From contig NZ_FQZN01000046.1 in NCBI RefSeq assembly GCF_900142015.1, forward strand, positions 1-36,199: a stretch of 36,199 nucleotides of DNA. Reading direction: 5' to 3'. The notes below the pieces were generated by a model. It did no database searches. It was not told the DNA's origin and saw only the letters and a list, made by a program, of their open reading frames with translations. Position 1 is the stretch's first letter. The number at the start of each line of letters is the position of its first letter. Shown here piece after piece: positions 15,168 through 22,398 of the stretch. The stretch is from Bacteroides stercorirosoris. GTDB lineage: Bacteria > Bacteroidota > Bacteroidia > Bacteroidales > Bacteroidaceae. The position numbers and the translations under genes are program-made.

Positions 15168-15890
15168 TCAAGCGACTACTTCATGAAATATTGTTACGCT
15201 CAGGAATATCCCGATTGCTACACATAGTGCGATCAGTATCCAGTTCGTATATTTTGCGCTTGGTTTGGTTTCCTTATGCAGATTTTGGTCAAAGTAATTC
15301 TTGAAGAACAGATAAATGGCAGGTACGGTTGCACTTGCCAACAGCAAATCTTCGGGGATCTTATAAACATAAACCTTTGAGAAAGCAATCAGAGCCCAGT
15401 GGCAAAGGAAAAGAATGACGAGCAGATTGACCTTTCGTGAAAACGCCAGTAACAACCCGATAGTAAATACAGCTACCGAACAAGGCATCACACTTGTGGT
15501 CATCATCGGAAACTCCATGCCCCGTGCCCATGAAAGAAGAGGGTAGAGGAACGGCATGGCATACAATACATAAGTCAGTTTATCGTATTTGTGATAACGT
15601 TCAAACGGAGTATAGTTTGTGAAAAGATCCCATAGCCAGATGAGAGCAATCACTCCCCAGAAGATGGCAAGTATATAGTTATAACTCCGTTCACCACAAT
15701 AAATCATATAATAGACAATAGCAATCCAACTGTTCAGGAACACCATATACCCCTTCATCAGCCGCTTCACAAGCATGGTAGGCTTTTGATAAAGAAGTAT
15801 GGTCAGCAGAATGCCCATGACAGTGATAATAACCTGGGCAATCCAAGTCCCCTCGTTGTATTGTGCGATTGTTCTCCAAAAAACTTCCAT
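15168..15890 (-). CDS. DUF6064 family membrane protein
   Basis: Integral membrane protein of 240 aa with about seven hydrophobic segments, resembling the DUF6064 family of unknown function. It begins MEVFWRTIAQYNEGTW, taking the ATG at 15890 rather than the upstream TTG at 15896. Short loops carry the conserved-looking YNYILAIFWGVIALIWLWDLF and the motif TPFERYHKY. It is the last gene of a minus-strand cluster, 30 bp after the YjjB-like exporter gene, so it is probably cotranscribed with the exporter. Its role is unknown. Confidence 0.75.
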   Translation of the reverse strand: MEVFWRTIAQYNEGTWIAQVIITVMGILLTILLYQKPTMLVKRLMKGYMVFLNSWIAIVYYMIYCGERSYNYILAIFWGVIALIWLWDLFTNYTPFERYHKYDKLTYVLYAMPFLYPLLSWARGMEFPMMTTSVMPCSVAVFTIGLLLAFSRKVNLLVILFLCHWALIAFSKVYVYKIPEDLLLASATVPAIYLFFKNYFDQNLHKETKPSAKYTNWILIALCVAIGIFLSVTIFHEVVA

Positions 15891-15920
15891 ACGCAATCTT
15901 TAATTTTAAACTTTTAATTT

Positions 15921-16415
15921 TTAATTCTTTTCGTGTCTTGTCATAGAAAAAGCCCGTTTGATGAACAGGAACAGCGGTATGGTAGCGCCCACCGCCAACA
16001 TGAAAATAACGCTACAAGTGATAATCGTATTTGTGAATAAATCGATCAGATATTTTTCCTGCAGTTCGGGTACTTTCAGGTTCTGCATGAACATGATGAG
16101 TGAAAATACGATTTTATAGGCATACATACCCGGAATCATGGGCAACAGTGCCGGAATATAAAGTACAGTCATAGGGCAGTAGATGCGTTTCCCTAACACA
16201 AGGCTTCCCATGCCGATGCTGAAAGAAGCGAATAAAGAGGCGGTCGCAATGTCTACGCCCAGATACGTCATCAGGCAGAAACGCAGGGCGTGACCGATGG
16301 CGGCAAGCAGGGCAATGGAAGGGAAAGCACGCAAAGGAGGATCGGAAATAGCTCCGAAACCGATAGCTGCGATGGCGGCGAACATGCCGTCCGTAAGTAT
16401 ATCAATAAGTATCAT
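15921..16415 (-). CDS. Threonine/serine exporter family, small subunit (YjjB-like)
   Basis: Membrane protein of 164 aa with four to five helices, matching the C-terminal half of ThrE (ThrE_2/DUF3815), which is split off as in E. coli YjjB. The conserved segment YIPALLPMIPGMYAYKIVFSL is characteristic. Its ATG overlaps the stop of the YjjP-like gene by 4 bp (ATGA), so the two halves are translationally coupled and likely form one transporter. Substrates known in the family are threonine and serine for ThrE and succinate for YjjPB; the substrate here is undetermined. Confidence 0.85.
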   Translation of the reverse strand: MILIDILTDGMFAAIAAIGFGAISDPPLRAFPSIALLAAIGHALRFCLMTYLGVDIATASLFASFSIGMGSLVLGKRIYCPMTVLYIPALLPMIPGMYAYKIVFSLIMFMQNLKVPELQEKYLIDLFTNTIITCSVIFMLAVGATIPLFLFIKRAFSMTRHEKN

Positions 16416-17179
16416 AATAAACTGTTTCTAATTAGCATAAGTGTACAGGAAAGTCCCACAGCAATACATAGCACCAGTAGCAATGCCTGGATAAGCCGTG
16501 TGCATCCGGTCAGTACATGACCTTCTACGATGTCGATGACTCCGTTCAGCAAGGGTACGCCCGGCACCAAATATAGTACGCTTGTCGCAATCGCTATTTC
16601 GGCGGTAGTTTCCAGTGTCAGGGCTGAAGAAGCAACCAGAGAAGCTGCAAGGGCGGAAATTATGAAAACAAGGTAATGGTTGATTTTCTTTTTCTGCATG
16701 ACTTGTTTGATATAGAAACCGATCAGTGTAGCAGAAAAGACAATGAGGCGTGCAGTCCAGTCTCCGCCGAACAGGGCGCAGAACGATGCATTGGCAAAGC
16801 CTACCAGAAAGAGTGTACAAAGCGGATCCATTTTGGGACGGGAGATGATTTTCTCATATTTGTCCCATAATGTCTCTAAAGGAAGCCGATTGTCGTAAGC
16901 TTCCCAGCTGAGTGCGCTTAGTTCTGAATTTAATTCAAAGCTGATGGGGAAAGCGGGGATGATGGCTACTTCATTGTAAACTTCCATGCTGTCGATATCA
17001 CATACGCTTACAACCATAGTCTTTTGAAAAAGACTCATCTTGACGTCTACGTCCAGTGATTTTCCGATGCGGCGGGTGTTTCGTATCACACGCGAGGTGT
17101 GCACGCCCGAACCCATAAGCCGATTGGCATACTCCAGCAAAAACCGGGTAATTTCTTTTAATTCGTTTGGCGAATTCAT
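16412..17179 (-). CDS. Threonine/serine exporter family, large subunit (YjjP-like)
   Basis: ThrE_1-type protein (DUF1212) of 255 aa. A soluble N-terminal part of about 120 residues contains LLEYANRLMGSGVHTSRV (about 14-31), the typical start of this domain. Five membrane segments follow, with VLYLVPGVPLLNGVIDIVEG as the conserved family block. It is the first gene of the yjjP-yjjB-DUF6064 cluster, and a TACCTTTG promoter element lies 45 bp upstream. Confidence 0.87.
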   Translation of the reverse strand: MNSPNELKEITRFLLEYANRLMGSGVHTSRVIRNTRRIGKSLDVDVKMSLFQKTMVVSVCDIDSMEVYNEVAIIPAFPISFELNSELSALSWEAYDNRLPLETLWDKYEKIISRPKMDPLCTLFLVGFANASFCALFGGDWTARLIVFSATLIGFYIKQVMQKKKINHYLVFIISALAASLVASSALTLETTAEIAIATSVLYLVPGVPLLNGVIDIVEGHVLTGCTRLIQALLLVLCIAVGLSCTLMLIRNSLL

Positions 17180-17223
17180 ACTCTAAAATGTTATCCTAAG
17201 TTACCTATTCTTGAAAAGCGCCG

Positions 17224-17231
17224 CAAAGGTA
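17224..17231 (-). promoter_or_regulatory. Predicted -7 element of the exporter operon
   Basis: TACCTTTG on the minus strand, an exact TAnnTTTG match, 45 bp upstream of the YjjP-like start and just past the 3' end of nrdG. Confidence 0.7.
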
Positions 17232-17280
17232 CGGCTTTTTGAGGAAAGAAAGAAACAGAATGCAGAGTATAATTCATTTT

Positions 17281-17790
17281 TCAGGCAATACGGGGGAGCG
17301 GATTGTAATTGTACGTTACGATCTCTCCTGTCTTCAGTGAAGCGGGCACGTCAATCAGACGTTGGTTTTTGCTTCCACGGAAACACAGGCTTTCGTCCCG
17401 CAGTTCCTGCTTGAATTTACCGTCTACCAGTACGTCAATGTATTGTAATAGTTTGGACTGAAGCGGATTGCGCAATAAAGTTTCAAAGGTATATCCTGTA
17501 TAGCACCAGATATTCTTATTGCTCTTCTCTTTAATGGCACGTGCCAGTTCCGTGAATCCTTCCGGTTGGTACATCGGGTCTCCGCCGCTGAATGTTACAT
17601 CTGCAAAACTATCGGCAAGCACCTTTTTAAGTATTTCATCTGTCGCCATCCAGCGCCCACGGTCAATGTCCCAGGATTCAGGATTATGACAACCGGGACA
17701 CCTGTTCGGACAGCCCGCTGCATAAATGGAGGTCCGGAAGCCCGGACCGTCCACTGTAGTATCTTCTATAATATCAAGAATTGAAAGCAC
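17281..17790 (-). CDS. nrdG: Anaerobic ribonucleotide reductase activating enzyme
   Basis: Radical SAM enzyme that puts the glycyl radical on NrdD, 169 aa. The 4Fe-4S cluster cysteines form the C-x3-C-x2-C motif (Cys27, Cys31 and Cys34 in AAGCPNRCPGCHN). DVTFSGGDPMYQPEGF is the usual SAM-binding GGDP block. The gene starts with GTG at 17790. It lies 62 bp after nrdD and no -7 element is seen in that gap, so it is probably cotranscribed. The gap contains an 11-bp inverted repeat (TAAAAATTGAA at 17799 and TTCAATTTTTA at 17845). Confidence 0.94.
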   Translation of the reverse strand: MLSILDIIEDTTVDGPGFRTSIYAAGCPNRCPGCHNPESWDIDRGRWMATDEILKKVLADSFADVTFSGGDPMYQPEGFTELARAIKEKSNKNIWCYTGYTFETLLRNPLQSKLLQYIDVLVDGKFKQELRDESLCFRGSKNQRLIDVPASLKTGEIVTYNYNPLPRIA

Positions 17791-17852
17791 GGTTGAATTA
17801 AAAATTGAAAGTTAAAAATTAAATGTTGTGTGGGAGATTGAAGATTCAATTT

Positions 17853-20060
17853 TTAGTTATGAATCACCCTGTCGTTCAGTTCCGCAAGTTTGGCATTGTT
17901 CCAACGGTCGGTGGTACCTACCAGGTAGCCGGTGATGCGTTGCAACTTGTCGATGTGTTTGCTTCCGCATTTCGGGCAAGTTTCCAGGTTGGGAGTTGAG
18001 TTCTCATAACCACATTCGAGGCAGCGGTTGCGGTTGTGGTTTACCGAGCCATATCCAATGTTGTACTGGTCCATCATATCCACTACACGCATAATAACCT
18101 CCGGGTTGTGTGTTGCATCTCCGTCTATCTCCACGTAGAAGATATGGCCGCCGCGTGTCAAATCATGGTAAGGAGCTTCTATTTCCGCTTTATGGCGGGC
18201 ACTGCACTTGTAGTATACAGGTACGTGGTTGGAATTTGTATAATAATCCCGGTCCGTGATTCCGGGCAGTTCACCGTATTTCTTGCGGTCTACCCGTGTG
18301 AACTTGCCCGATAAACCTTCGGCGGGTGTAGCCAACACGCTGTAGTTGTGGTGATACTGTTCAGAGAACTGGTTGGCGCGGTCACGCATATATGTCACGA
18401 TCCGTACTCCTAATTCCTGTGATTTCTCCGATTCTCCGTGGTGTTTTCCCGTAAGAGCTACGAGACATTCCGCCAGCCCGATAAAACCGATGCCCAGCGT
18501 TCCCTGGTTGATGACTGAGGCGATTGTATCGTTAGGTTTCAGTTTTTCGCAGCCTACCCATAAAGCAGACATCAACAGCGGGAACTGTTTGGCGAATGCA
18601 GTTTTCTGGAATTCCATACGTTCGTGTAACTGGCGTGCGGTTACTTCGAGCATTTCGTCTAGTTTGGCGAAGAATTTGGCAATGCGCAACTCTTCGTCTG
18701 CGATTTCCATGCACTCGATGGCGAGGCGTACGATGTTGATTGTGGAGAATGAAATGTTTCCCCGTCCGATAGAAGTTTTCGGACCGAAACGGTTCTCGAA
18801 TACACGTGTGCGGCAGCCCATTGTCGCCACTTCATGCTGATAACGTTTCGGATCTTCCGCTTTCCATTCCTCGCTCTGATTGAAAGTAGCGTCCAGGTTC
18901 AGGAAGTTCGGGAAGAAACGGCGTGCCGTCACCTTGCAGGCGAGCTGGTAAAGATCGAAGTTCCGGTCTTCCGGCAGATAACTTACACCGCGTTTCTTTT
19001 TCCATATCTGGATAGGGAAGATAGCTGTTTCACCATTGCCCACGCCCTGATAGGTACTTTTCAGTAATTCGCGGATGATGCAGCGTCCTTCTGCCGAAGT
19101 GTCTGTACCGTAGTTGATGGAACTGAATACAACCTGGTTTCCACCGCGTGAATGAATGGTATTCATATTATGGATGAATGCTTCCATGGACTGATGCACA
19201 CGTGCTACCGTTTTGTTGACAGCATGTTGTACGATTCTTTTCTCGTCAGTGAGTCCGTCCAGGGGTTGTTGCAGATAATCTGCAAGTTCTTTCTGGTAGA
19301 GATGCGAATAATCCTTGCCGTTCAGTTCTTCCAGGTTTTTGATTTCCTCAATGTAGCTGTTGCGCACGTAAGGAGCCAGATAGAAGTCGAATGCAGGGAT
19401 TGCCTGGCCTCCATGCATTTCGTTTTGGGCGGTTTCCAATGAGATGCAGCCCAGGATACTTGCCGTTTCAATGCGTTTGGCCGGACGAGATTCACCGTGT
19501 CCGGCAGAGAAACCGCAACTCAGAATGCGGTCCAACGGGTGTTGCACGCACGTCAGACTCTTGGTGGGGTAGTAGTCCTTATCATGAATATGCAGATAGT
19601 TGTTGTTTACGGCATCCAGCACTTCGTCGCTCAGCAGATAATCATCCACAAACGGTTTGGTGGTTTCGCTGGCGAATTTCATCATCATACCTGCCGGGGT
19701 GTCGGCATTCATGTTGGCATTCTCCCTTGTGACGTCGTTGGATTTGATATCGATAATCTCCAGAAACATATCACGGGTCTTTGCTTTGCGGGCGATGCTG
19801 CGCTGGTTGCGGTAGGCGATGTATTTTTGTGCCACATCTTTGCGGCTACTTTTCATCAATTCCATTTCTACGGCATCCTGAATGGCTTCTACTGTCATTT
19901 GTGCACTTCCCTTGAAAGATATATGGTCTGTGATTTGGCGTATCAGCTGCATGTCTTCGCCTTTATCCGTATGCAGCATTGCTTTACGGATGGCAGTTAC
20001 TATTTTTTCTTCGTTGAAGCCTACTACGCGTCCGTCTCTTTTGATTACAGTCTGTATCAT
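17853..20060 (-). CDS. nrdD: Anaerobic ribonucleoside-triphosphate reductase
   Basis: Class III ribonucleotide reductase making dNTPs without oxygen, 735 aa. An N-terminal ATP-cone domain (about residues 3-92, VIKRDGRVVGFNEEKIVTAI) provides allosteric control. The C-terminal zinc site has Cys680, Cys683, Cys695 and Cys698 (CLECG and CPKCG). The glycyl-radical loop RITGYLVGT contains Gly711. Length and motifs are intact. A TACCTTTG promoter element lies 45 bp upstream of the ATG and three copies of TGGAAAACT-type repeats lie further upstream. Confidence 0.96.
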   Translation of the reverse strand: MIQTVIKRDGRVVGFNEEKIVTAIRKAMLHTDKGEDMQLIRQITDHISFKGSAQMTVEAIQDAVEMELMKSSRKDVAQKYIAYRNQRSIARKAKTRDMFLEIIDIKSNDVTRENANMNADTPAGMMMKFASETTKPFVDDYLLSDEVLDAVNNNYLHIHDKDYYPTKSLTCVQHPLDRILSCGFSAGHGESRPAKRIETASILGCISLETAQNEMHGGQAIPAFDFYLAPYVRNSYIEEIKNLEELNGKDYSHLYQKELADYLQQPLDGLTDEKRIVQHAVNKTVARVHQSMEAFIHNMNTIHSRGGNQVVFSSINYGTDTSAEGRCIIRELLKSTYQGVGNGETAIFPIQIWKKKRGVSYLPEDRNFDLYQLACKVTARRFFPNFLNLDATFNQSEEWKAEDPKRYQHEVATMGCRTRVFENRFGPKTSIGRGNISFSTINIVRLAIECMEIADEELRIAKFFAKLDEMLEVTARQLHERMEFQKTAFAKQFPLLMSALWVGCEKLKPNDTIASVINQGTLGIGFIGLAECLVALTGKHHGESEKSQELGVRIVTYMRDRANQFSEQYHHNYSVLATPAEGLSGKFTRVDRKKYGELPGITDRDYYTNSNHVPVYYKCSARHKAEIEAPYHDLTRGGHIFYVEIDGDATHNPEVIMRVVDMMDQYNIGYGSVNHNRNRCLECGYENSTPNLETCPKCGSKHIDKLQRITGYLVGTTDRWNNAKLAELNDRVIHN

Positions 20061-20105
20061 GGTTCAGTTTATCTAATTGTTTATTTATTCTTTTAATTGG
20101 GATTG

Positions 20106-20113
20106 CAAAGGTA
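20106..20113 (-). promoter_or_regulatory. Predicted -7 element of nrdDG
   Basis: TACCTTTG on the minus strand, 45 bp before the nrdD ATG. Confidence 0.7.
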
Positions 20114-20139
20114 TAAACTTATCTACAAGTATTTGTTTT

Positions 20140-20260
20140 TGGAAAACTTTTGTGTCTTTAAAATATGTTAATCGCTTGATTATTAGTTGTGTTTTTGATT
20201 GAATTGGAAAACTTTTCGTTTTAATGACTGTTTTAAAGTTGCACAAAATGGAAAACTCTA
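20140..20260. repeat. Three copies of a TGGAAAACTTTT motif upstream of nrdD
   Basis: TGGAAAACTTTT occurs at 20140-20151 and 20205-20216, and as TGGAAAACTCTA at 20249-20260. The first copy is about 27 bp upstream of the nrdD -7 element and the others lie further out. They could be binding sites for a regulator of nrdDG. The surroundings are strongly A+T-rich, so chance cannot be excluded. Confidence 0.45.
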
Positions 20261-20275
20261 AGTAATAGGCAGATA

Positions 20276-20314
20276 CAAAAAACTCCCCTGTTACAAGTGT
20301 CTGTAACAGGGGAG
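20276..20314 (-). terminator. Terminator of the TlpA-like gene
   Basis: A perfect 13-bp stem, CTCCCCTGTTACA (20283-20295) with TGTAACAGGGGAG (20302-20314), has a 6-base loop and is followed on the minus strand by a run of six T. It is a strong intrinsic terminator and separates the TlpA-like gene from nrdD. Confidence 0.9.
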
Positions 20315-20367
20315 CTATGTAGCAAAAAGTTATTTCCCAGCGAGGGTATTTCTTTTCCAGGCAGAGG

Positions 20368-21462
20368 TTATTTGATAATCTCAGCCAGTTTAGTCTGTAA
20401 TTCTTCACCGTGTAAACCGCGGGCGATGATTGTTCCTTCGCCGTCAATCAGTACAGTGTGGGGAATGCTGCTGACTGCGTATAACTGAGCGCCTTCGCAG
20501 TTCCAGTATTTCAGGTCGGACATTTGCGGCCAGGTGATGTTCAGTTTTTCGATAGCTTCTTTCCATGCTTCACCATTCTGATCCAAAGATACGCCAACGA
20601 TTTCAAAACCTTTGTTCTTGTATTTGGCGTAAGCGTCTACCAGGTTCGGCATTTCACGACGGCAAGGACCGCACCAGCTTGCCCAGAAGTCAACGAGCAC
20701 AACTTTGCCTTTACCTGCATAGTCAGACAGTTTCACCGGTTTTCCGTCAGGGGTTTCCATTGCGAAATCAGTGAATTTCTGGCCTACGGCAGTAGCTTTC
20801 ATCTTTTCTACGTTTTCTTTAATCTTGATGATTACTTCATCATTGGCGAATTCAGCGGGGATTTGCGGCATCAGCGGGTCGAGTTCGTCTACTTCGAGAT
20901 AGTAATAGTTGTTCTTCAGCAAGTGAACGCCTACCAGGTTAGTGATGTTCTTGGCGATACCTGCTTTGGTGATTTCCATTGTTTTCTCTTGCAGATCATT
21001 CATCTCTTTCATTTTGGCTTCACGCTGTTCGTCGGTGAGAGCAGTATCTGACATTGATTCGTATATGGTCATCATTTGCTTGTTCAGGCTGTTCAGCTGA
21101 GCTCTGATTTCCTGGTAAGCGTCATTGCTCGGTGTGCCGGTAGCAGAGTCGTTATCACGTGTCAGGCTGATGTTGATTTTACCATTTTCAAGGAAGAAGT
21201 CCATTAAGATACCTTCTTTACCTGCGGGTCTGTAAGTTACGTAACGGTTCACGGCAGTGTCTTGCGCACCTTTGAAAGTGAATGTTCCATTGGTAATGAC
21301 AGCTGAATCCATTTTAACAAGATTCCGGCCTTCTACTTTTTGCAAGTATACAGTGTCACCGTCGGCTCCACCCTCTACAGTTCCGGTTACCACGTAACCT
21401 TTGTTTCCGCTACAGGCAACAACCATGGCAGCCACAGCGAGCAGATAGATAATTTTTTTCAT
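20368..21462 (-). CDS. TlpA-like thioredoxin-fold lipoprotein (DUF4369 N-terminus)
   Basis: Envelope thiol-disulfide oxidoreductase, 364 aa. A lipoprotein signal ends in VVACSG with the lipidated Cys17. Residues about 22-120 resemble DUF4369, common in Bacteroidetes TlpA relatives. A Lys/Glu-rich helical spacer follows to ~225. The C-terminal thioredoxin domain carries WASWCGPC (Cys264 and Cys267). It likely reduces or isomerises disulfides in the periplasm or at the inner face of the outer membrane; the partner is unknown. The gene is monocistronic, with two possible upstream -7 elements and its own terminator. Confidence 0.9.
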   Translation of the reverse strand: MKKIIYLLAVAAMVVACSGNKGYVVTGTVEGGADGDTVYLQKVEGRNLVKMDSAVITNGTFTFKGAQDTAVNRYVTYRPAGKEGILMDFFLENGKINISLTRDNDSATGTPSNDAYQEIRAQLNSLNKQMMTIYESMSDTALTDEQREAKMKEMNDLQEKTMEITKAGIAKNITNLVGVHLLKNNYYYLEVDELDPLMPQIPAEFANDEVIIKIKENVEKMKATAVGQKFTDFAMETPDGKPVKLSDYAGKGKVVLVDFWASWCGPCRREMPNLVDAYAKYKNKGFEIVGVSLDQNGEAWKEAIEKLNITWPQMSDLKYWNCEGAQLYAVSSIPHTVLIDGEGTIIARGLHGEELQTKLAEIIK

Positions 21463-21496
21463 TGCTTCTATTTTTTATAAATATGATAGTTGGCTA

Positions 21497-21504
21497 CAAA
21501 GATA
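21497..21504 (-). promoter_or_regulatory. Predicted -7 element of the TlpA-like gene (proximal)
   Basis: TATCTTTG on the minus strand, 34 bp before the start codon. A second TATCTTTG lies at 21580-21587, just after the rpsP terminator, so two promoters are possible. Confidence 0.6.
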
Positions 21505-21579
21505 ATGCAAACCGAAAACAGTACAAAATAAGCTTGCTTATTTTTAGTGTTGAGGTGCGGCTTATTTTCGCTTTGGGGG

Positions 21580-21587
21580 CAAAGATA
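21580..21587 (-). promoter_or_regulatory. Predicted -7 element of the TlpA-like gene (distal)
   Basis: TATCTTTG on the minus strand, about 117 bp before the start codon and about 10 bp past the rpsP terminator. Confidence 0.5.
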
Positions 21588-21591
21588 ATCA

Positions 21592-21626
21592 ATAAAAAAT
21601 CCCCTCCGGCATAACCGGAGAGGATT
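21592..21626 (-). terminator. Terminator of rpsP
   Basis: AATCCTCTCCGG pairs with CCGGAGGGGATT (one G-T pair) around a short loop on the minus strand, followed by TTTTTTATT. It lies about 45 bp after the rpsP stop. Confidence 0.85.
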
Positions 21627-21670
21627 TTATAGTTTTAATCCCATTTTTTGTAATCGTACTGTGCTTACTA

Positions 21671-22225
21671 TTATTCAGCAGCAGCTTCAGCTGCGGGAGC
21701 TTCTTCGGCAGGAGCCTCTGTAGCTTCTTCAGCGGGAGCTTCGGCAGCAGCTTTTTCTGCTTCTTCAGCAGCTTTCTTTTCAGCCAATGCTTTAGCTTTT
21801 TCAGCGTTTACTTTCTTTTCAGCTTCCAGACGTGCTTTTGCTTCAGCTTTCTTAGCTTCTTCGTCTTTTGCTTTCAAAGCAGCCAGACCGCTTTGTTTGT
21901 TGTTCTTCCAGGCTTCGAATTTAGCGTCAGCTTCTGCTTCACCGAATGCGCCTTTAGCCACACCACCCATAAGGTGCTTCTTCATGTAAACGCCTTCGCG
22001 TGACAGGATGTTACGAACAGTGTCAGTAGGTTGTGCACCTTTCATAACCCAGTCAAGTGCGCGGTCGAACTTCAAATCTACTGTGGCAGGATTGGTGTTC
22101 GGATTGTACGTACCAATCTTCTCAATAAATTTACCATCACGTGGTGCTCTTACGTCTGCAATAACGATAGAGTAGAAAGCATAGCTTTTACGTCCATGTC
22201 TTTGCAATCTGATTTTTGTTGCCAT
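21671..22225 (-). CDS. rpsP: 30S ribosomal protein S16 with long C-terminal extension
   Basis: Ribosomal small-subunit protein, 184 aa. Residues 1-80 form the standard S16 core (MATKIRLQRHGRKSYAFYSI; ...IEKIGTYNPNT). The usual family length is about 80-90 residues. Here about 100 more follow: a linker (KGAFGEAEADAKFEAWK), then a Lys/Ala/Glu helix, and from about 155 an Ala/Glu/Pro-rich tail ending in EAAAE. Extended S16 tails are known in Bacteroidetes. It is monocistronic, with a clear promoter and terminator. Confidence 0.95.
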   Translation of the reverse strand: MATKIRLQRHGRKSYAFYSIVIADVRAPRDGKFIEKIGTYNPNTNPATVDLKFDRALDWVMKGAQPTDTVRNILSREGVYMKKHLMGGVAKGAFGEAEADAKFEAWKNNKQSGLAALKAKDEEAKKAEAKARLEAEKKVNAEKAKALAEKKAAEEAEKAAAEAPAEEATEAPAEEAPAAEAAAE

Positions 22226-22284
22226 TTTAAATAATGTTTTTAATAAATGATTTGAATAATGCTACTATCTCGTAATAGCGGCTG

Positions 22285-22292
22285 CAAAGGTA
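22285..22292 (-). promoter_or_regulatory. Predicted -7 element of rpsP
   Basis: TACCTTTG on the minus strand, 59 bp before the rpsP ATG, back to back with the plus-strand promoter at 22365. Confidence 0.7.
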
Positions 22293-22343
22293 GGGCTTTT
22301 ATTTTGATTGACAAAGAGTTCGCTCGTTTTTTCTATAAGGCTC

Positions 22344-22372
22344 TTGTATTTCGGGCAATTGTATTACCTTTG
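22344..22372 (+). promoter_or_regulatory. Predicted promoter of the TPR-HTH lipoprotein gene
   Basis: TTG at 22344-22346 and TACCTTTG at 22365-22372 are separated by 18 bp, close to the Bacteroidales -33/-7 spacing. The ATG follows 26 bp later. The region is shared with the divergent rpsP promoter. Confidence 0.65.
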
Positions 22373-22398
22373 TCGCCACGAAAACGATAACTGCTATT

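Noticed and set aside
19497..20096. 199-aa plus-strand ORF over nrdD
   Set aside because: It is antisense to the ATP-cone end of nrdD and has no domain or promoter.
20085..20447. 120-aa minus-strand ORF between the TlpA-like gene and nrdD
   Set aside because: It runs through the terminator hairpin of the TlpA-like gene and the nrdD promoter region and overlaps the TlpA-like coding end in another frame; no signal of a real protein.
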